Positions 1 to 7,632 of a stretch of DNA of 47,764 bases are shown here, one piece after another. The notes beneath the pieces were generated by a model. That model saw nothing but the letters and a program-made list of their open reading frames with translations. It was not told where the DNA came from and ran no database searches. The stretch is from a virus: positions 1 through 47,764 of the IMG/VR virus record IMGVR_UViG_3300023179_003680, one strand, 5' to 3'. Numbering within the stretch: the stretch's first letter is position 1; every line of letters begins with the position of its first letter. The position numbers and the translations under genes were made by a program.

Positions 1-376
1 TTTGAATAAAGCCAGCAATAAGATCGTCAGCCTCAAGATTGGGATGTTGAAGAACCGTGGCATTCGTTTTCTCAATTAAGAACTCCTTAAAAGTATCAAA
101 GGCTTCCCAAAAAATACGATCTTCTTCTTGCTCACGTTCGCTAGCAGCCGCACGAGCCTCAGCACGATTACGCTTGTAGGGCTCATAATAGTCCTTACGC
201 CAGCTACGACCCTCCAAACAGAACACAAGATGACTACCATCAAAGTCGTTCCAAGCCTTTTTGATACTGTTTAGTGTAATATGGAATGCCATACCCAGTT
301 TAATATCAGTCGAACCGTTGATAACGTGACGGCTACGGAAGAACGTATTGGCAGTATCAATCAAAATGTAGGTCAT
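1..376 (-). CDS. rnh: T4 RNase H-like 5'-3' exonuclease (FEN/PIN family), C-terminus outside window
   Basis: Partial gene: the ATG is at 376 and the frame is open to base 1, giving 125 residues. The N-terminus reads MTYILIDTANTFFRSRHV, then LVFCLEGRSWRKDYYEPYKR and NLEADDLIAGF. The early Asp, the W-R-K/Y-K-x-N-R segment and the EADD motif are the metal-binding and arch signatures of the flap endonuclease family that includes T4 RNase H, which removes lagging-strand RNA primers. The start overlaps the upstream stop as ATGA. The C-terminal half cannot be judged. A FEN-type nuclease is nearly certain; equating it with T4 rnh is inference. Confidence 0.85.
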   Translation of the reverse strand, partial: MTYILIDTANTFFRSRHVINGSTDIKLGMAFHITLNSIKKAWNDFDGSHLVFCLEGRSWRKDYYEPYKRNRAEARAAASEREQEEDRIFWEAFDTFKEFLIEKTNATVLQHPNLEADDLIAGFIQ

Positions 377-822
377 TTTACCTCAGATTTAGTATCATTA
401 AGTTTAGTTACGTTAATAAATCCTGCACCTCTGGTAATATCCTGACCTTCTTCGGCTAATATATTGCGTACGATGTCACGAAACCAGCGGTCCACAATTT
501 CCTCTTCTGGATCACCATCCAAACCGTATCCATTACGCTTTAATTCTACTATAAAATACTCGTTCCAGTCAAGCTCAAAAAAGCCATTTCGGATATTATC
601 TTTGTTGACGTGTGTATCTAACACACTGACCCAAGGCTGCTTATGAAATGTGGCACGTTCTTTTGGGCTTAGTTTAGCTTCTTCCTCTTTGGCCTTAGCT
701 TCTTCAGCCGCTTTTTCCGCACGTTGTCGTTCTTCTTCAGCAGCCTGAGCAATGGCACGTGTCTCTGCAATGGCACGTTCCATCTCATCAATGCCAAATA
801 TACGTCTTAATATTTTTTTCAT
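373..822 (-). CDS. Small conserved phage protein with N-terminal coiled coil
   Basis: 149 residues. Residues about 12-52 are almost pure Ala/Glu/Lys/Arg heptads and should form a charged coiled coil. The rest is a compact domain with aromatic residues (KQPWVSVLDTHV, FFELDWNEYFI) and DRWFRDIVRNIL near the end. I do not recognise a catalytic motif. It sits one base after the methyltransferase stop and overlaps the exonuclease start (ATGA), so it is probably co-translated with the exonuclease and may act at the replication fork. That role is only inferred from position. Confidence 0.75.
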   Translation of the reverse strand: MKKILRRIFGIDEMERAIAETRAIAQAAEEERQRAEKAAEEAKAKEEEAKLSPKERATFHKQPWVSVLDTHVNKDNIRNGFFELDWNEYFIVELKRNGYGLDGDPEEEIVDRWFRDIVRNILAEEGQDITRGAGFINVTKLNDTKSEVK

Positions 823-823
823 A

Positions 824-1495
824 TTAGCCTAAAGGATTTGGATATGGATTTGGTCTGATCCATTTTGGCTGACCTTTGGTAAATGTAACCATACTATTAT
901 TGAATTGCACACTACCAATATCACCAAATGTACGCATAATAAAATCAGTCTCTGGAGTAATCATACCTTGCCAATGATTTAAATTGACAATATCAATCAA
1001 CTTTTTGCTATATTCCATAAAAGTGTGACCGTGTAATAGTCCATTACCCCAATCTAAATAATAGCTGGTATGTGTATCCTCTACCATATACACACCACCT
1101 AATCTAATATGAGGCCATACTTTGATCATAGTATCAATTTGATGCTGCATTTGATGACTGCCATCATCCAAGAAAACATCAATAGTACCAACTTTAGGTA
1201 ATACTTCATTCCAAAAGTCTATATTACCCTGATCACCTACAAACATTTCCACATTCTCAGCACGACGATTAAGGATTTCTGGATCAATGTCCATACCAAT
1301 AACTCGTGCCTTATTGCCAAAGTATTGACGCCACATCTGTAAGCTACCACCACCCTGTACGCCAACTTCTACAAAGGTTAGGTCAGTATTTCTATACCTA
1401 CTAAAATACTGTTCATACACTGGAAAGTAGGGTAAGTATTTGTCACAATGTAAGGTTAGGTCATTTAAAAATATTTCTAACAAACTTTTCTGCAT
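824..1495 (-). CDS. Class I SAM-dependent methyltransferase (TylF/CmcI-like)
   Basis: About 223 residues from the ATG that overlaps the queE stop (TAATG, with GGGGA just upstream). An upstream in-frame ATG at 1507 adds four residues. The SAM-binding loop FVEVGVQGGGSLQMW, the acidic end of strand 2 (GMDIDPEI) and VFLDDGSHQMQHQIDT are typical of small-molecule and sugar O-methyltransferases related to the cephalosporin hydroxylase/TylF group. The D-D-G-S-H segment would bind metal and substrate. Its place in an operon with a glycosyltransferase and sugar dehydrogenases suggests tailoring of a sugar, but the substrate is unknown. Confidence 0.8.
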   Translation of the reverse strand: MQKSLLEIFLNDLTLHCDKYLPYFPVYEQYFSRYRNTDLTFVEVGVQGGGSLQMWRQYFGNKARVIGMDIDPEILNRRAENVEMFVGDQGNIDFWNEVLPKVGTIDVFLDDGSHQMQHQIDTMIKVWPHIRLGGVYMVEDTHTSYYLDWGNGLLHGHTFMEYSKKLIDIVNLNHWQGMITPETDFIMRTFGDIGSVQFNNSMVTFTKGQPKWIRPNPYPNPLG

Positions 1496-2340
1496 TAGGT
1501 TCCCCATTCGTTCTTGAACAAAGGTACTTGTAGTCTGTCACTGTAACGAAGACCGCACTGCATAGCCAACTCGGCTACACGACGATTGTTCATAGTATAT
1601 ACGCTTTCTACACCACCTACTGGCATAAGATAGATATCGCCTTTGAATCCAGCCTTTCTATATTCTAAACTGGCCTTAAGAGCATCTTCCACATCTACTT
1701 CTGTAGCCACTACAAACTTAAGATATACGTGTCCAACTTCTTCATATTCACATACTACATTGGGCAGTATTGCTTCTTCCCATAGTTCACCACTACCTGG
1801 AAGTTTAGCACTGACACTGAAAGTAACTTCACGATCAGTCCAATCACTCCATTCCGTCAAATATTGTTTGAACTCTGGTGTTAGTTTTTGAGTACCATTA
1901 GTTTCAAAAGTTAGTTGTTTCAAAGGCTGCATGAACGCATGTTCTAATAGGTCAGGATAACTACGTTGCCAACCTAATAAGGGCTCACCACCTGTAATAA
2001 CAAGATGTTCTCTGGTCCATCGCTTAAAGGGCAACAAGCCTACAATAGTTTCTGCTATGCTGGCACTGTCAAGTACTGGACTAAAGTCTTTAAACCTTGG
2101 ATCCCAGCTAGCATAACTGTCACAGCCTGTGTGTACTAGGGGAAGGTCTTTATATGTTTTAAATTCTATAATACGATCTGCTGCCAAGTCACGTTCGTTG
2201 CTACGTTCTCCTCTGGGCATACCAAATCCATCACAGGTAAAGTTACAGCCAAATGTGCGTAAGAACACACTGGGCACACCCATAAACCTACCTTCACCTT
2301 GGATACTATAAAATAGTTCACTTATTTTTAATTTTGACAT
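1495..2340 (-). CDS. queE: QueE-like 7-carboxy-7-deazaguanine synthase (radical SAM)
   Basis: 281 residues from ATG 2340, preceded by AGAGAA; the longer frame to 2394 lacks conserved sequence. QueE converts 6-carboxytetrahydropterin to 7-carboxy-7-deazaguanine. The start KISELFYSIQGEGRFMGVPS and TGGEPLL (residues about 135-141) are QueE signatures, followed by LTFETNGT. The cluster cysteines are unusual: Cys32 and Cys36 are spaced CxxxC, but the next matching Cys (GCDSYASWD) is Cys73, so about 36 residues separate the second and third ligands instead of two. Noncanonical cluster loops are known in this family. It works with FolE, the QueD-like protein and DpdA in this window. Confidence 0.88.
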   Translation of the reverse strand: MSKLKISELFYSIQGEGRFMGVPSVFLRTFGCNFTCDGFGMPRGERSNERDLAADRIIEFKTYKDLPLVHTGCDSYASWDPRFKDFSPVLDSASIAETIVGLLPFKRWTREHLVITGGEPLLGWQRSYPDLLEHAFMQPLKQLTFETNGTQKLTPEFKQYLTEWSDWTDREVTFSVSAKLPGSGELWEEAILPNVVCEYEEVGHVYLKFVVATEVDVEDALKASLEYRKAGFKGDIYLMPVGGVESVYTMNNRRVAELAMQCGLRYSDRLQVPLFKNEWGT

Positions 2341-2668
2341 TTTGTTCTCTAAAAGTTTCCACATCTTTAATAGCAGATTGTAACACACTAGCATAGTTTA
2401 ATGCTGCCTGTTTGGAAAGAATAAGATGACTTTCTCTACTAACATATCCAGTGAACAGTAGTTTAAAAATATGACTCCATCTATCCTTACTCCAAAAGTT
2501 TGTTTTAGTATTAGTATAGACAGTTACTGTGACATCACTATCATCTGCTTCAATGTCAATAACATGGGTATGAGTATCATCTCCGCAATTACACACAGCC
2601 TGATACATTTTGCTACTGCCCCAGTCGTTTATTCGTAAAATGCCCTGTGCTGGAGTTTCTGGTGTCAT
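2318..2668 (-). CDS. Conserved hypothetical protein with CNCG motif
   Basis: 116 residues. The N-terminal part contains YQAVCNCGDDTHTHVI, a Cys/His cluster that could bind a metal. It is followed by a beta-rich segment (DSDVTVTVYTNTKTNFW) and a helical end (KQAALNYASVLQSAIKDVE). The architecture looks like a small zinc-stabilised binding domain, but I cannot assign a function. It overlaps the queE start by 23 bases and its own start overlaps the neighbour as ATGA, so it belongs to the same transcript. Confidence 0.7.
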   Translation of the reverse strand: MTPETPAQGILRINDWGSSKMYQAVCNCGDDTHTHVIDIEADDSDVTVTVYTNTKTNFWSKDRWSHIFKLLFTGYVSRESHLILSKQAALNYASVLQSAIKDVETFREQNVKIKNK

Positions 2669-2946
2669 GTCTTTAAACTTTCCAATGTGGCGATTTTAGC
2701 AATGCGTTCTCCAAAGTCTTGATCATTGGTGATAATATAAGTTTGGTTATGATTACGATCTTTACCACGATCATAATACCTAAACTCAACTACCTTACCA
2801 CCAACAGCGTTATACACTTTAAAGTTAAGCACAGGGTCAGCACATAAACTTTCGCTATCTGATACTAAAAGTTGAGGGGACTCCTTACTTAAACTTATCG
2901 AATCATCGTTAAGCCACTGTCTTATCCAACGTTTTAACTTTCTCAT
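2665..2946 (-). CDS. Hypothetical protein
   Basis: 93 residues. A basic amphipathic N-terminus (MRKLKRWIRQWLNDD) is followed by a mixed beta region (NFKVYNAVGGKVVEFRYYD) and an acidic-hydrophobic end. No recognisable motif. The start overlaps the 49-residue CDGSH-like gene as ATGA and the end overlaps the next gene as ATGA, which supports real translation in this tightly packed operon. Confidence 0.65.
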   Translation of the reverse strand: MRKLKRWIRQWLNDDSISLSKESPQLLVSDSESLCADPVLNFKVYNAVGGKVVEFRYYDRGKDRNHNQTYIITNDQDFGERIAKIATLESLKT

Positions 2947-3092
2947 TTTTGTTGTGTAGTATTTTGTTTTGCTTGGTATTCTGCCAATTTAGCCTGATAT
3001 GCTGCTTCTGTTAGGTTGTGCCAGCCAATACAGTTGCCAGTTGGGCTACGGCCACATCCACAAGTTCCTTTGGGTTTATTATCTGTCGTCAT
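2943..3092 (-). CDS. 49-residue Cys/His-rich protein, CDGSH-like metal site
   Basis: A short gene I translated directly: MTTDNKPKGTCGCGRSPTGN then CIGWHNLTEAAYQ and a Lys/Gln-rich tail. C11, C13, C21 and H25 with the intervening R-S form a C-x-C-x2-S-x4-C-x3-H pattern, close to the CDGSH iron-sulfur signature but one residue shorter and lacking the D-G-S. It could bind a 2Fe-2S cluster or zinc. It ends in an ATGA overlap with the next gene and overlaps the end of the previous one by 14 bases, so the reading frame is well supported by context. Confidence 0.7.
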   Translation of the reverse strand: MTTDNKPKGTCGCGRSPTGNCIGWHNLTEAAYQAKLAEYQAKQNTTQQK

Positions 3093-3309
3093 AATCAAAT
3101 TCTCCTTCATTAGTAAAATAATTTGCTAATATGTTTAACTTATCCTCATATTCGGACATATGAGCGATTTCTTTTTCTATAGCCGCCATAATATCTGTAT
3201 GATCGTGTATGGCTCTAGGATTTTCTAGCATAACTTCTATGTTAATGCGATGTCTATCTATTTGGCTTTGGAAATGTTTTTCCAGTGTGTATAATATTTT
3301 CTTTCTCAT
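3079..3309 (-). CDS. Small conserved all-helical protein
   Basis: 76 residues, predicted to be two or three long helices (KKILYTLEKHFQSQIDRHR, then AAIEKEIAHMSEYEDKLNIL). No catalytic motif. Its pattern resembles small helical proteins common in marine T4-like phages; function unknown. It follows folE with an ATGA overlap (3309/3306). Confidence 0.7.
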   Translation of the reverse strand: MRKKILYTLEKHFQSQIDRHRINIEVMLENPRAIHDHTDIMAAIEKEIAHMSEYEDKLNILANYFTNEGEFDYDDR

Positions 3310-4079
3310 CTTGGCGCAAATTCCTGTTGTAGTTTAATATTATCCATAAATTCTTTTTTAGTGCCAGCATCATTTTTGAAAGCACCCTTTAGTACAGTGG
3401 TTTGTGTAAGGCTACTATGTGCCATAATGCCCCTGTTTTCACAACATCCGTGTGTGGCTTGTATATATACGCCTAAGTCTTTAGCACCAGTTGCTAGTTC
3501 AATTTCCCTAGCAATATCATTACAAAGTTCCTCCTGGAGAGTTCCTCTACGGGCACACCATTGTGCGATGCGTGTGTACTTTGATAGTCCAATAAGTTTT
3601 TGAGCGGCAATAATGCCAATATAAGCAACACCATTAACGGGCTGGTGATGATGACTACACATACTACGCAATTCACTACGAACCACCAACATACCCTCAT
3701 ATCTTTCCTCCGTATTATTAGGAAACGCTGTGGCATCTGGTCTAGGCTCATAGCGCCCACTCATGATCTCATATACATACATTTTAGCCAATCTACGAGC
3801 AGTATTATGACTATTTGGATCATTCTGTCTATCAATGATCAAACTATCCAATACACCCTCAAATTTAGTAGTTAATTCATCGACTAATAGTTCACGTTCG
3901 GCATCATCAATATATTCGCTAATATTATCACCAGCAAAATATCTGCCACCGCCCTTTTTAATACGATCACGAATGATTTTACTCAAAGGAGTTCCATACG
4001 GATCCGAAAAAACAGCACATTCATATCCAGGATGATATGGTGCTTCTTCTACAAGTTTTTTATTCATTAAGGTATCCAT
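3306..4079 (-). CDS. folE: GTP cyclohydrolase I (FolE)
   Basis: 257 residues, with a longer N-terminus than the roughly 220-residue bacterial enzyme. It hydrolyses GTP to 7,8-dihydroneopterin triphosphate, the first step to folate or 7-deazaguanine. SMCSHHHQPVNGVAYIGI carries the zinc ligands Cys141 and His144, and ATHGCCENRG gives the third, Cys212. IGLSKYTRIAQWCARR is the conserved T-fold helix. The start overlaps the upstream methyltransferase stop as TAATG; an internal ATG four residues later is also possible. Its company with queE, a queD-like gene and dpdA points to 7-deazaguanine supply, not folate. Confidence 0.93.
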   Translation of the reverse strand: MDTLMNKKLVEEAPYHPGYECAVFSDPYGTPLSKIIRDRIKKGGGRYFAGDNISEYIDDAERELLVDELTTKFEGVLDSLIIDRQNDPNSHNTARRLAKMYVYEIMSGRYEPRPDATAFPNNTEERYEGMLVVRSELRSMCSHHHQPVNGVAYIGIIAAQKLIGLSKYTRIAQWCARRGTLQEELCNDIAREIELATGAKDLGVYIQATHGCCENRGIMAHSSLTQTTVLKGAFKNDAGTKKEFMDNIKLQQEFAPR

Positions 4080-4579
4080 TATATTATTTTCTCCGCTACC
4101 ACTGTAAAACTATGGTTTAAATCTTTTTGTCCATGTAGTATGTTAACATATTTTCTATCCTGTAAATAGTCGTAAATATGCTCAAAAGTTAGGATATGAA
4201 CGTGTTTAGGATTATTCCAAGGACGCCAATATTGTTGATCATAGTGAGGTAGATATAAAAATAGTATGCCATTCTTTTTTAATCTAGTGGTCCAATGATC
4301 TAGAGCAGTGACCCAATTAGGCAAGTGTTCTAAACAATGACTACTAAAAATATAATCTACCTGACGATCTGGTAAATTATAAGCATCATACCCATCTTCA
4401 TATTTTAGATCAATTCCTTGGGCACCAGGAAGGCACCATTCTGGACGGCCACATCCAATATCAAACCCATCACCTTTACAGAAGCGTTGGGCAAAAGACC
4501 AACAAAATTGACTGCTAAATCCTTCAGCTTGAAATTTAGGATAACGCCAAGGGCCAAAATTAATAAATTCTATACTCAC
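4079..4579 (-). CDS. Class I SAM-dependent methyltransferase (type 11-like)
   Basis: 166 residues. GFDIGCGRPEWCLPGAQGID is a SAM-binding motif I with the acidic residue ending strand 2, followed by DYIFSSHCLEHLPNWVTAL (motif IV region) and KKNGILFLYLPHYDQQYW. The small size fits a compact small-molecule or sugar methyltransferase. The substrate is unknown. Overlaps both neighbours (ATGA upstream, TAATG into folE), so it is co-expressed with the pterin pathway, which makes a modified-base substrate conceivable but unproven. Confidence 0.82.
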   Translation of the reverse strand: MSIEFINFGPWRYPKFQAEGFSSQFCWSFAQRFCKGDGFDIGCGRPEWCLPGAQGIDLKYEDGYDAYNLPDRQVDYIFSSHCLEHLPNWVTALDHWTTRLKKNGILFLYLPHYDQQYWRPWNNPKHVHILTFEHIYDYLQDRKYVNILHGQKDLNHSFTVVAEKII

Positions 4580-4989
4580 CAGTTAACACTTTCTACAATA
4601 GGATCTATGTTTTTATTTTTATAATTTCCTCGGTCAGGGATAACATGTCTTATTCCACCACTTGGGTCAGCCATATCACCTGTGCGACGTGGGATCATAT
4701 GTACGTGAGGATACATTACCGTTTGACCAGCAGCAGTCCCACAGTTTTGGCCAATGTTAAATCCGTCCCAGCGTTCGTTGTCGATGCCATCGTAGCCCCA
4801 TTGATATGCTGCTTGGAAGCAGGCATATAGGCATTCCGTTGTTTGATAGGTAGGCACAAATAACAAATGCCCCGGGGTAACTGGATATGCGTCTTTAAAG
4901 ATCCAGAAGTGTTTAGTTCTAAACTCGATTTCTGTCCATGGAACAGTTTTTTCATTTAATGCCCTTTCTAAGTCATTCATGTCATTCAT
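4576..4989 (-). CDS. HIT-family nucleotide hydrolase/transferase-like protein
   Basis: 137 residues. The C-terminal half has NIGQNCGTAAGQTVMYPHVH followed by MIPRRTGD, matching the histidine-triad loop of Fhit/HinT proteins, which act on nucleoside phosphoramidates or dinucleoside polyphosphates. The first His of the triad is replaced by Tyr93; His95 and His97 remain, and the middle one is the nucleophile in the family. FKDAYPVTPGHLLFVPT is the conserved substrate-binding strand. Two in-frame ATGs lie at 4989 and 4980; the first overlaps the upstream stop as ATGA. Confidence 0.88.
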   Translation of the reverse strand: MNDMNDLERALNEKTVPWTEIEFRTKHFWIFKDAYPVTPGHLLFVPTYQTTECLYACFQAAYQWGYDGIDNERWDGFNIGQNCGTAAGQTVMYPHVHMIPRRTGDMADPSGGIRHVIPDRGNYKNKNIDPIVESVNW

Positions 4990-5174
4990 GTTAGATCCTT
5001 AAACATCTTTTTACGATTTTCTATACCCAAATGATTATCATAAATGGATTTGGCAGTTACCATCATACAACTGGCCATCATTAATAAATCATTAACATTA
5101 TCGCACATCATGATAGTTTTGTCAATAGGTTCAAACAATTCTTTCATCCGTTTTAAATCTTCGTCTCTATTCAT
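4986..5174 (-). CDS. Small helical hypothetical protein
   Basis: 62 residues from the ATG at 5174, which overlaps the upstream stop as ATGA; a longer frame to 5192 exists but is less likely. The sequence is Met-rich and helical (KTIMMCDNVNDLLMMASCMM). No motif that I recognise. Position in the overlapping chain is the main evidence that it is real. Confidence 0.65.
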   Translation of the reverse strand: MNRDEDLKRMKELFEPIDKTIMMCDNVNDLLMMASCMMVTAKSIYDNHLGIENRKKMFKDLT

Positions 5175-5488
5175 TTTTTTAGCTCTTCCCACATACGGCG
5201 TTTGCTTAATTCTTTAATATACTCTTCAAATAATCGTTTAAGTTTAGGACATTTCTTTTCTAATTCTATATCACGTTCTGGAATCTGTAATACTTGTTCT
5301 ATAGTTTGTAATCTTTCTTCCAAGTCTCTACCATTATGTATGATCTTACCCTTGACTTCTAAGGATGAAGAATCATTATTGAATGTGACATTTGGACTGA
5401 TAGTATAGCCATTATCGTTACTGACCCATCCTGCTGAACCATTAGTGATTTTAAGTATTTGATTTGCGGAGTTGAAAGTATTGCTCAT
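5171..5488 (-). CDS. Conserved hypothetical protein with helical C-terminal domain
   Basis: 105 residues. A Ser/Asn-rich, beta-prone N-terminus (about 1-45) precedes SLEVKGKIIHNGRDLEERLQ and a charged helical end containing IPERDIELEKKCPKLKRL. I associate this C-terminal pattern with small proteins of marine T4-like phages, without a known role. The layout (beta part then helix) would suit a small virion or assembly protein. The start overlaps the cupin gene by 38 bases; GGATACC precedes the ATG. Confidence 0.65.
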   Translation of the reverse strand: MSNTFNSANQILKITNGSAGWVSNDNGYTISPNVTFNNDSSSLEVKGKIIHNGRDLEERLQTIEQVLQIPERDIELEKKCPKLKRLFEEYIKELSKRRMWEELKK

Positions 5489-5936
5489 TTGGTATCCATT
5501 TATTATCTACTAAAAATCCCCATTCCTTACGCTGTGGACCGGGCATAAACATAGTCCAACATTCTACATCTTGTTTTAATTCTATACGATGAAAACTATG
5601 AGAATGATTATAGCGGAAATGACCAGGTCCTCTCCAATGCTTATTTTCTCCGACCTTCTTTTCATTAGAATCGAATATAGGAACGTATTCATAGTAACCA
5701 CCACGAAGTATCAATGTAAAATAAGGCCAAGGGTGATCGTGTACATCGTCTGGATCACTCTTGAGAAACTTATGTACAAAAATGTTGAAAGGAAACCGCT
5801 TACGATCTTTTAAGAACACATAATAACGAACAAGATATGGTTCCTCACTTTGTCTATCTAGGATAATACGCTTACGATCTAAACGGACCATAAGTTGGTT
5901 GAGTTTATCTTTTAGGCGTTGGATTATCATAATCAT
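5451..5936 (-). CDS. Cupin-fold protein (putative metal-dependent enzyme)
   Basis: 161 residues. DPDDVHDHPWPYFTLILRGG carries the His-x-His cupin motif 1, and HFRYNHSHSFHRIEL plus ECWTMFMPGP provide the second His-rich strand. The single-domain cupin fold binds a divalent metal and often serves as a sugar epimerase/isomerase or dioxygenase. It lies next to the glycosyltransferase and in an operon with sugar dehydrogenases, so sugar tailoring is a reasonable guess. Start codons at 5936 and 5930 are both possible. Confidence 0.78.
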   Translation of the reverse strand: MIMIIQRLKDKLNQLMVRLDRKRIILDRQSEEPYLVRYYVFLKDRKRFPFNIFVHKFLKSDPDDVHDHPWPYFTLILRGGYYEYVPIFDSNEKKVGENKHWRGPGHFRYNHSHSFHRIELKQDVECWTMFMPGPQRKEWGFLVDNKWIPNEQYFQLRKSNT

Positions 5937-6336
5937 CTTTAACTAGGTTATAAACAGTTTCAAGTTGAGTTAGGGCTCGGTCCAGACTGGGATATTGCTT
6001 ACGCATATTTTGTACTTTAAACCATTCTGGCCAGTTATCCTTAAAGGGAACAGGGTTCCAAGGTTGTATGGTAGCCCAAGTACTAGGATCAATGGCGCCA
6101 ATCTGTCCTGTAGTTAATGTAGCAATTTGATCAGTGCCAAGAGTAGGCCATATATAATTACTAGTAGTACCACCAGTTCCAGTCAATGTAATAGTATCTG
6201 AACCAGAACTATTCATAGTAATATAACTATTAAGATCAATAGATTTCAAATCATCTAAAGTGATTGTAAAACTATTATCTTGTGTAGTATCAGTTGAGGT
6301 TATCGTAAAGTCCTTGGGCTGTGAAGAATCGTTCAC
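5905..6336 (-). CDS. Conserved hypothetical protein, GTG start
   Basis: 143 residues. The start is GTG at 6336, preceded by AAGGAG with seven bases of spacing, which justifies its 47-base overlap with the glycosyltransferase. The first 90 residues are Thr/Ser-rich and beta-prone (DTITLTGTGGTTSNYIWPTL), as in small fibre or decoration proteins. The C-terminus (WPEWFKVQNMRKQYPSLDRA then LTQLETVYNLVKDDYDNP) is a helical module that recurs in marine T4-like phages by my recollection. Function unknown. Confidence 0.7.
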   Translation of the reverse strand: MNDSSQPKDFTITSTDTTQDNSFTITLDDLKSIDLNSYITMNSSGSDTITLTGTGGTTSNYIWPTLGTDQIATLTTGQIGAIDPSTWATIQPWNPVPFKDNWPEWFKVQNMRKQYPSLDRALTQLETVYNLVKDDYDNPTPKR

Positions 6337-7393
6337 TGAGGCTCTCCTTTTGTTGTTGTATGAGTTTTAGCCGCATATCATAATTATCCATATGTTGTAT
6401 TATGGTATAACAAAGTTTATGTCTATGTACAGTGTATCTTTCCCAATCTTCAGTCATTTCAGTAGCATATTTGAATACGTCAAAATACATTTCTTTATAA
6501 CTTAGTCGATCTGGTACCATGGGAATAGCATCAAGTACGCAGCCTTCATAACAACTAATACCTAATGTTTCCTGTAGATTTGCTGAAAATACTATTTTAG
6601 CCTGGGCCAATAGTTTATGATATTCTTGTTTGGTTAAGTTTTGTTCTTGGCAAACAACAAATTCATATTGAGGCAAGTGTGTGGCCAAGTCTTTAAAAAT
6701 ATCAACCTGTTTTTCTGGTGCTATACGATGTGGGAATAGGATTAGATCACGCTTTGGTGTATCTTTATATGGAGCCAATATAGCGTCCATATATTCCATG
6801 GGCCAACCACATCTTGTGATTTTGGGATACTTGCCTGCCAACACATCGTGAATATCTTCTTCAAACCATGGATTTTCTGTTTCCATGCCATCGTTAAGAA
6901 GATTACGCATAAACATTTCAATATGAAAGTTTGTGGCAAAGTAGTTATGATCTACAGCGTGGAAGAAACTCTTCTCAGCGTGTCTTACCCAAGGAGCATC
7001 TCCAATAAGCCTGCCCAAAAAGTCCTGCGGATCATAACTACCGGCGTGCCAAAGTGCGTGAATTTTTACAGGAATCTGTAATAGTTCACTCATATATTTT
7101 AAGTTTATGATCCCCGGATGCCAAGCATCAGTAAAAATAAAATGGTCGCCAGATGAGATGCGTCCCTCGCAAAATAATCTACTGACCTGTTCAACCTGTC
7201 TAGACTTATAGATATTAGTACCACCAAAGTTAAGAAAGGCACCAGGAGTAGTGGCTCGAGGAATATCTTCCGGACCAGAAATAACTTCAACTTCATGTCC
7301 TAGATTCCTTAGTTTTTCAGGAAGTGCCCATTTCCACTCGACGGTATATCGAGTGGAAACACTTTCCAAATCAATGAGAAAGATTCGGCTCAT
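6290..7393 (-). CDS. GT-B fold glycosyltransferase (GT4-like)
   Basis: 367 residues from ATG 7393; the frame runs on to a GTG at 7408. The C-terminal half has LILFPHRIAPEKQVDIFKDL and AKIVFSANLQETLGISCYEG, the retaining GT4-type nucleotide-sugar site where the E-x7-E region binds the donor. The N-terminal half would hold the acceptor. Phage enzymes of this kind glycosylate DNA bases, virion proteins or host surface sugars. With a 7-deazaguanine pathway nearby, DNA base glycosylation is possible, but nothing in the sequence fixes the acceptor. Confidence 0.85.
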   Translation of the reverse strand: MSRIFLIDLESVSTRYTVEWKWALPEKLRNLGHEVEVISGPEDIPRATTPGAFLNFGGTNIYKSRQVEQVSRLFCEGRISSGDHFIFTDAWHPGIINLKYMSELLQIPVKIHALWHAGSYDPQDFLGRLIGDAPWVRHAEKSFFHAVDHNYFATNFHIEMFMRNLLNDGMETENPWFEEDIHDVLAGKYPKITRCGWPMEYMDAILAPYKDTPKRDLILFPHRIAPEKQVDIFKDLATHLPQYEFVVCQEQNLTKQEYHKLLAQAKIVFSANLQETLGISCYEGCVLDAIPMVPDRLSYKEMYFDVFKYATEMTEDWERYTVHRHKLCYTIIQHMDNYDMRLKLIQQQKESLSERFFTAQGLYDNLN

Positions 7394-7610
7394 TACGCTT
7401 TTTTCCACTACGCACGTAGTTGGTTTGGCGACGAGGCTTCCTACTGTTTAAGTAAGCACTGTAGGTTGGGCTGCTCTTGCGATAAAGATCAGCCTCATTA
7501 AAAGGTGCTAGTTCCCAACGACACCAATCATGATATGCCTCAAGATCGTCAAAGATTTTTGATACCTCTGGCTTCATTGTTAGGTATTTGTTAAGCCAAC
7601 TTGCTGCCAT
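7371..7610 (-). CDS. Small conserved hypothetical protein
   Basis: 79 residues. KYLTMKPEVSKIFDDLEAYH and DWCRWELAPFNEADLYRKSS form a compact acidic-aromatic core, followed by a basic tail rich in Arg/Lys/Asn that could touch nucleic acid. No catalytic motif. GGGA lies about eight bases before the ATG. It overlaps the glycosyltransferase start by 23 bases. Confidence 0.65.
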   Translation of the reverse strand: MAASWLNKYLTMKPEVSKIFDDLEAYHDWCRWELAPFNEADLYRKSSPTYSAYLNSRKPRRQTNYVRSGKKRNEPNLSH

Positions 7611-7632
7611 TTTTTACATTCCCTTAAAAAGA

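Noticed and set aside
2341-2394. 18-codon N-terminal extension of QueE
   Set aside because: It lies in the preceding gene, has no family similarity, and the ATG at 2340 has a ribosome site and begins the conserved QueE sequence.
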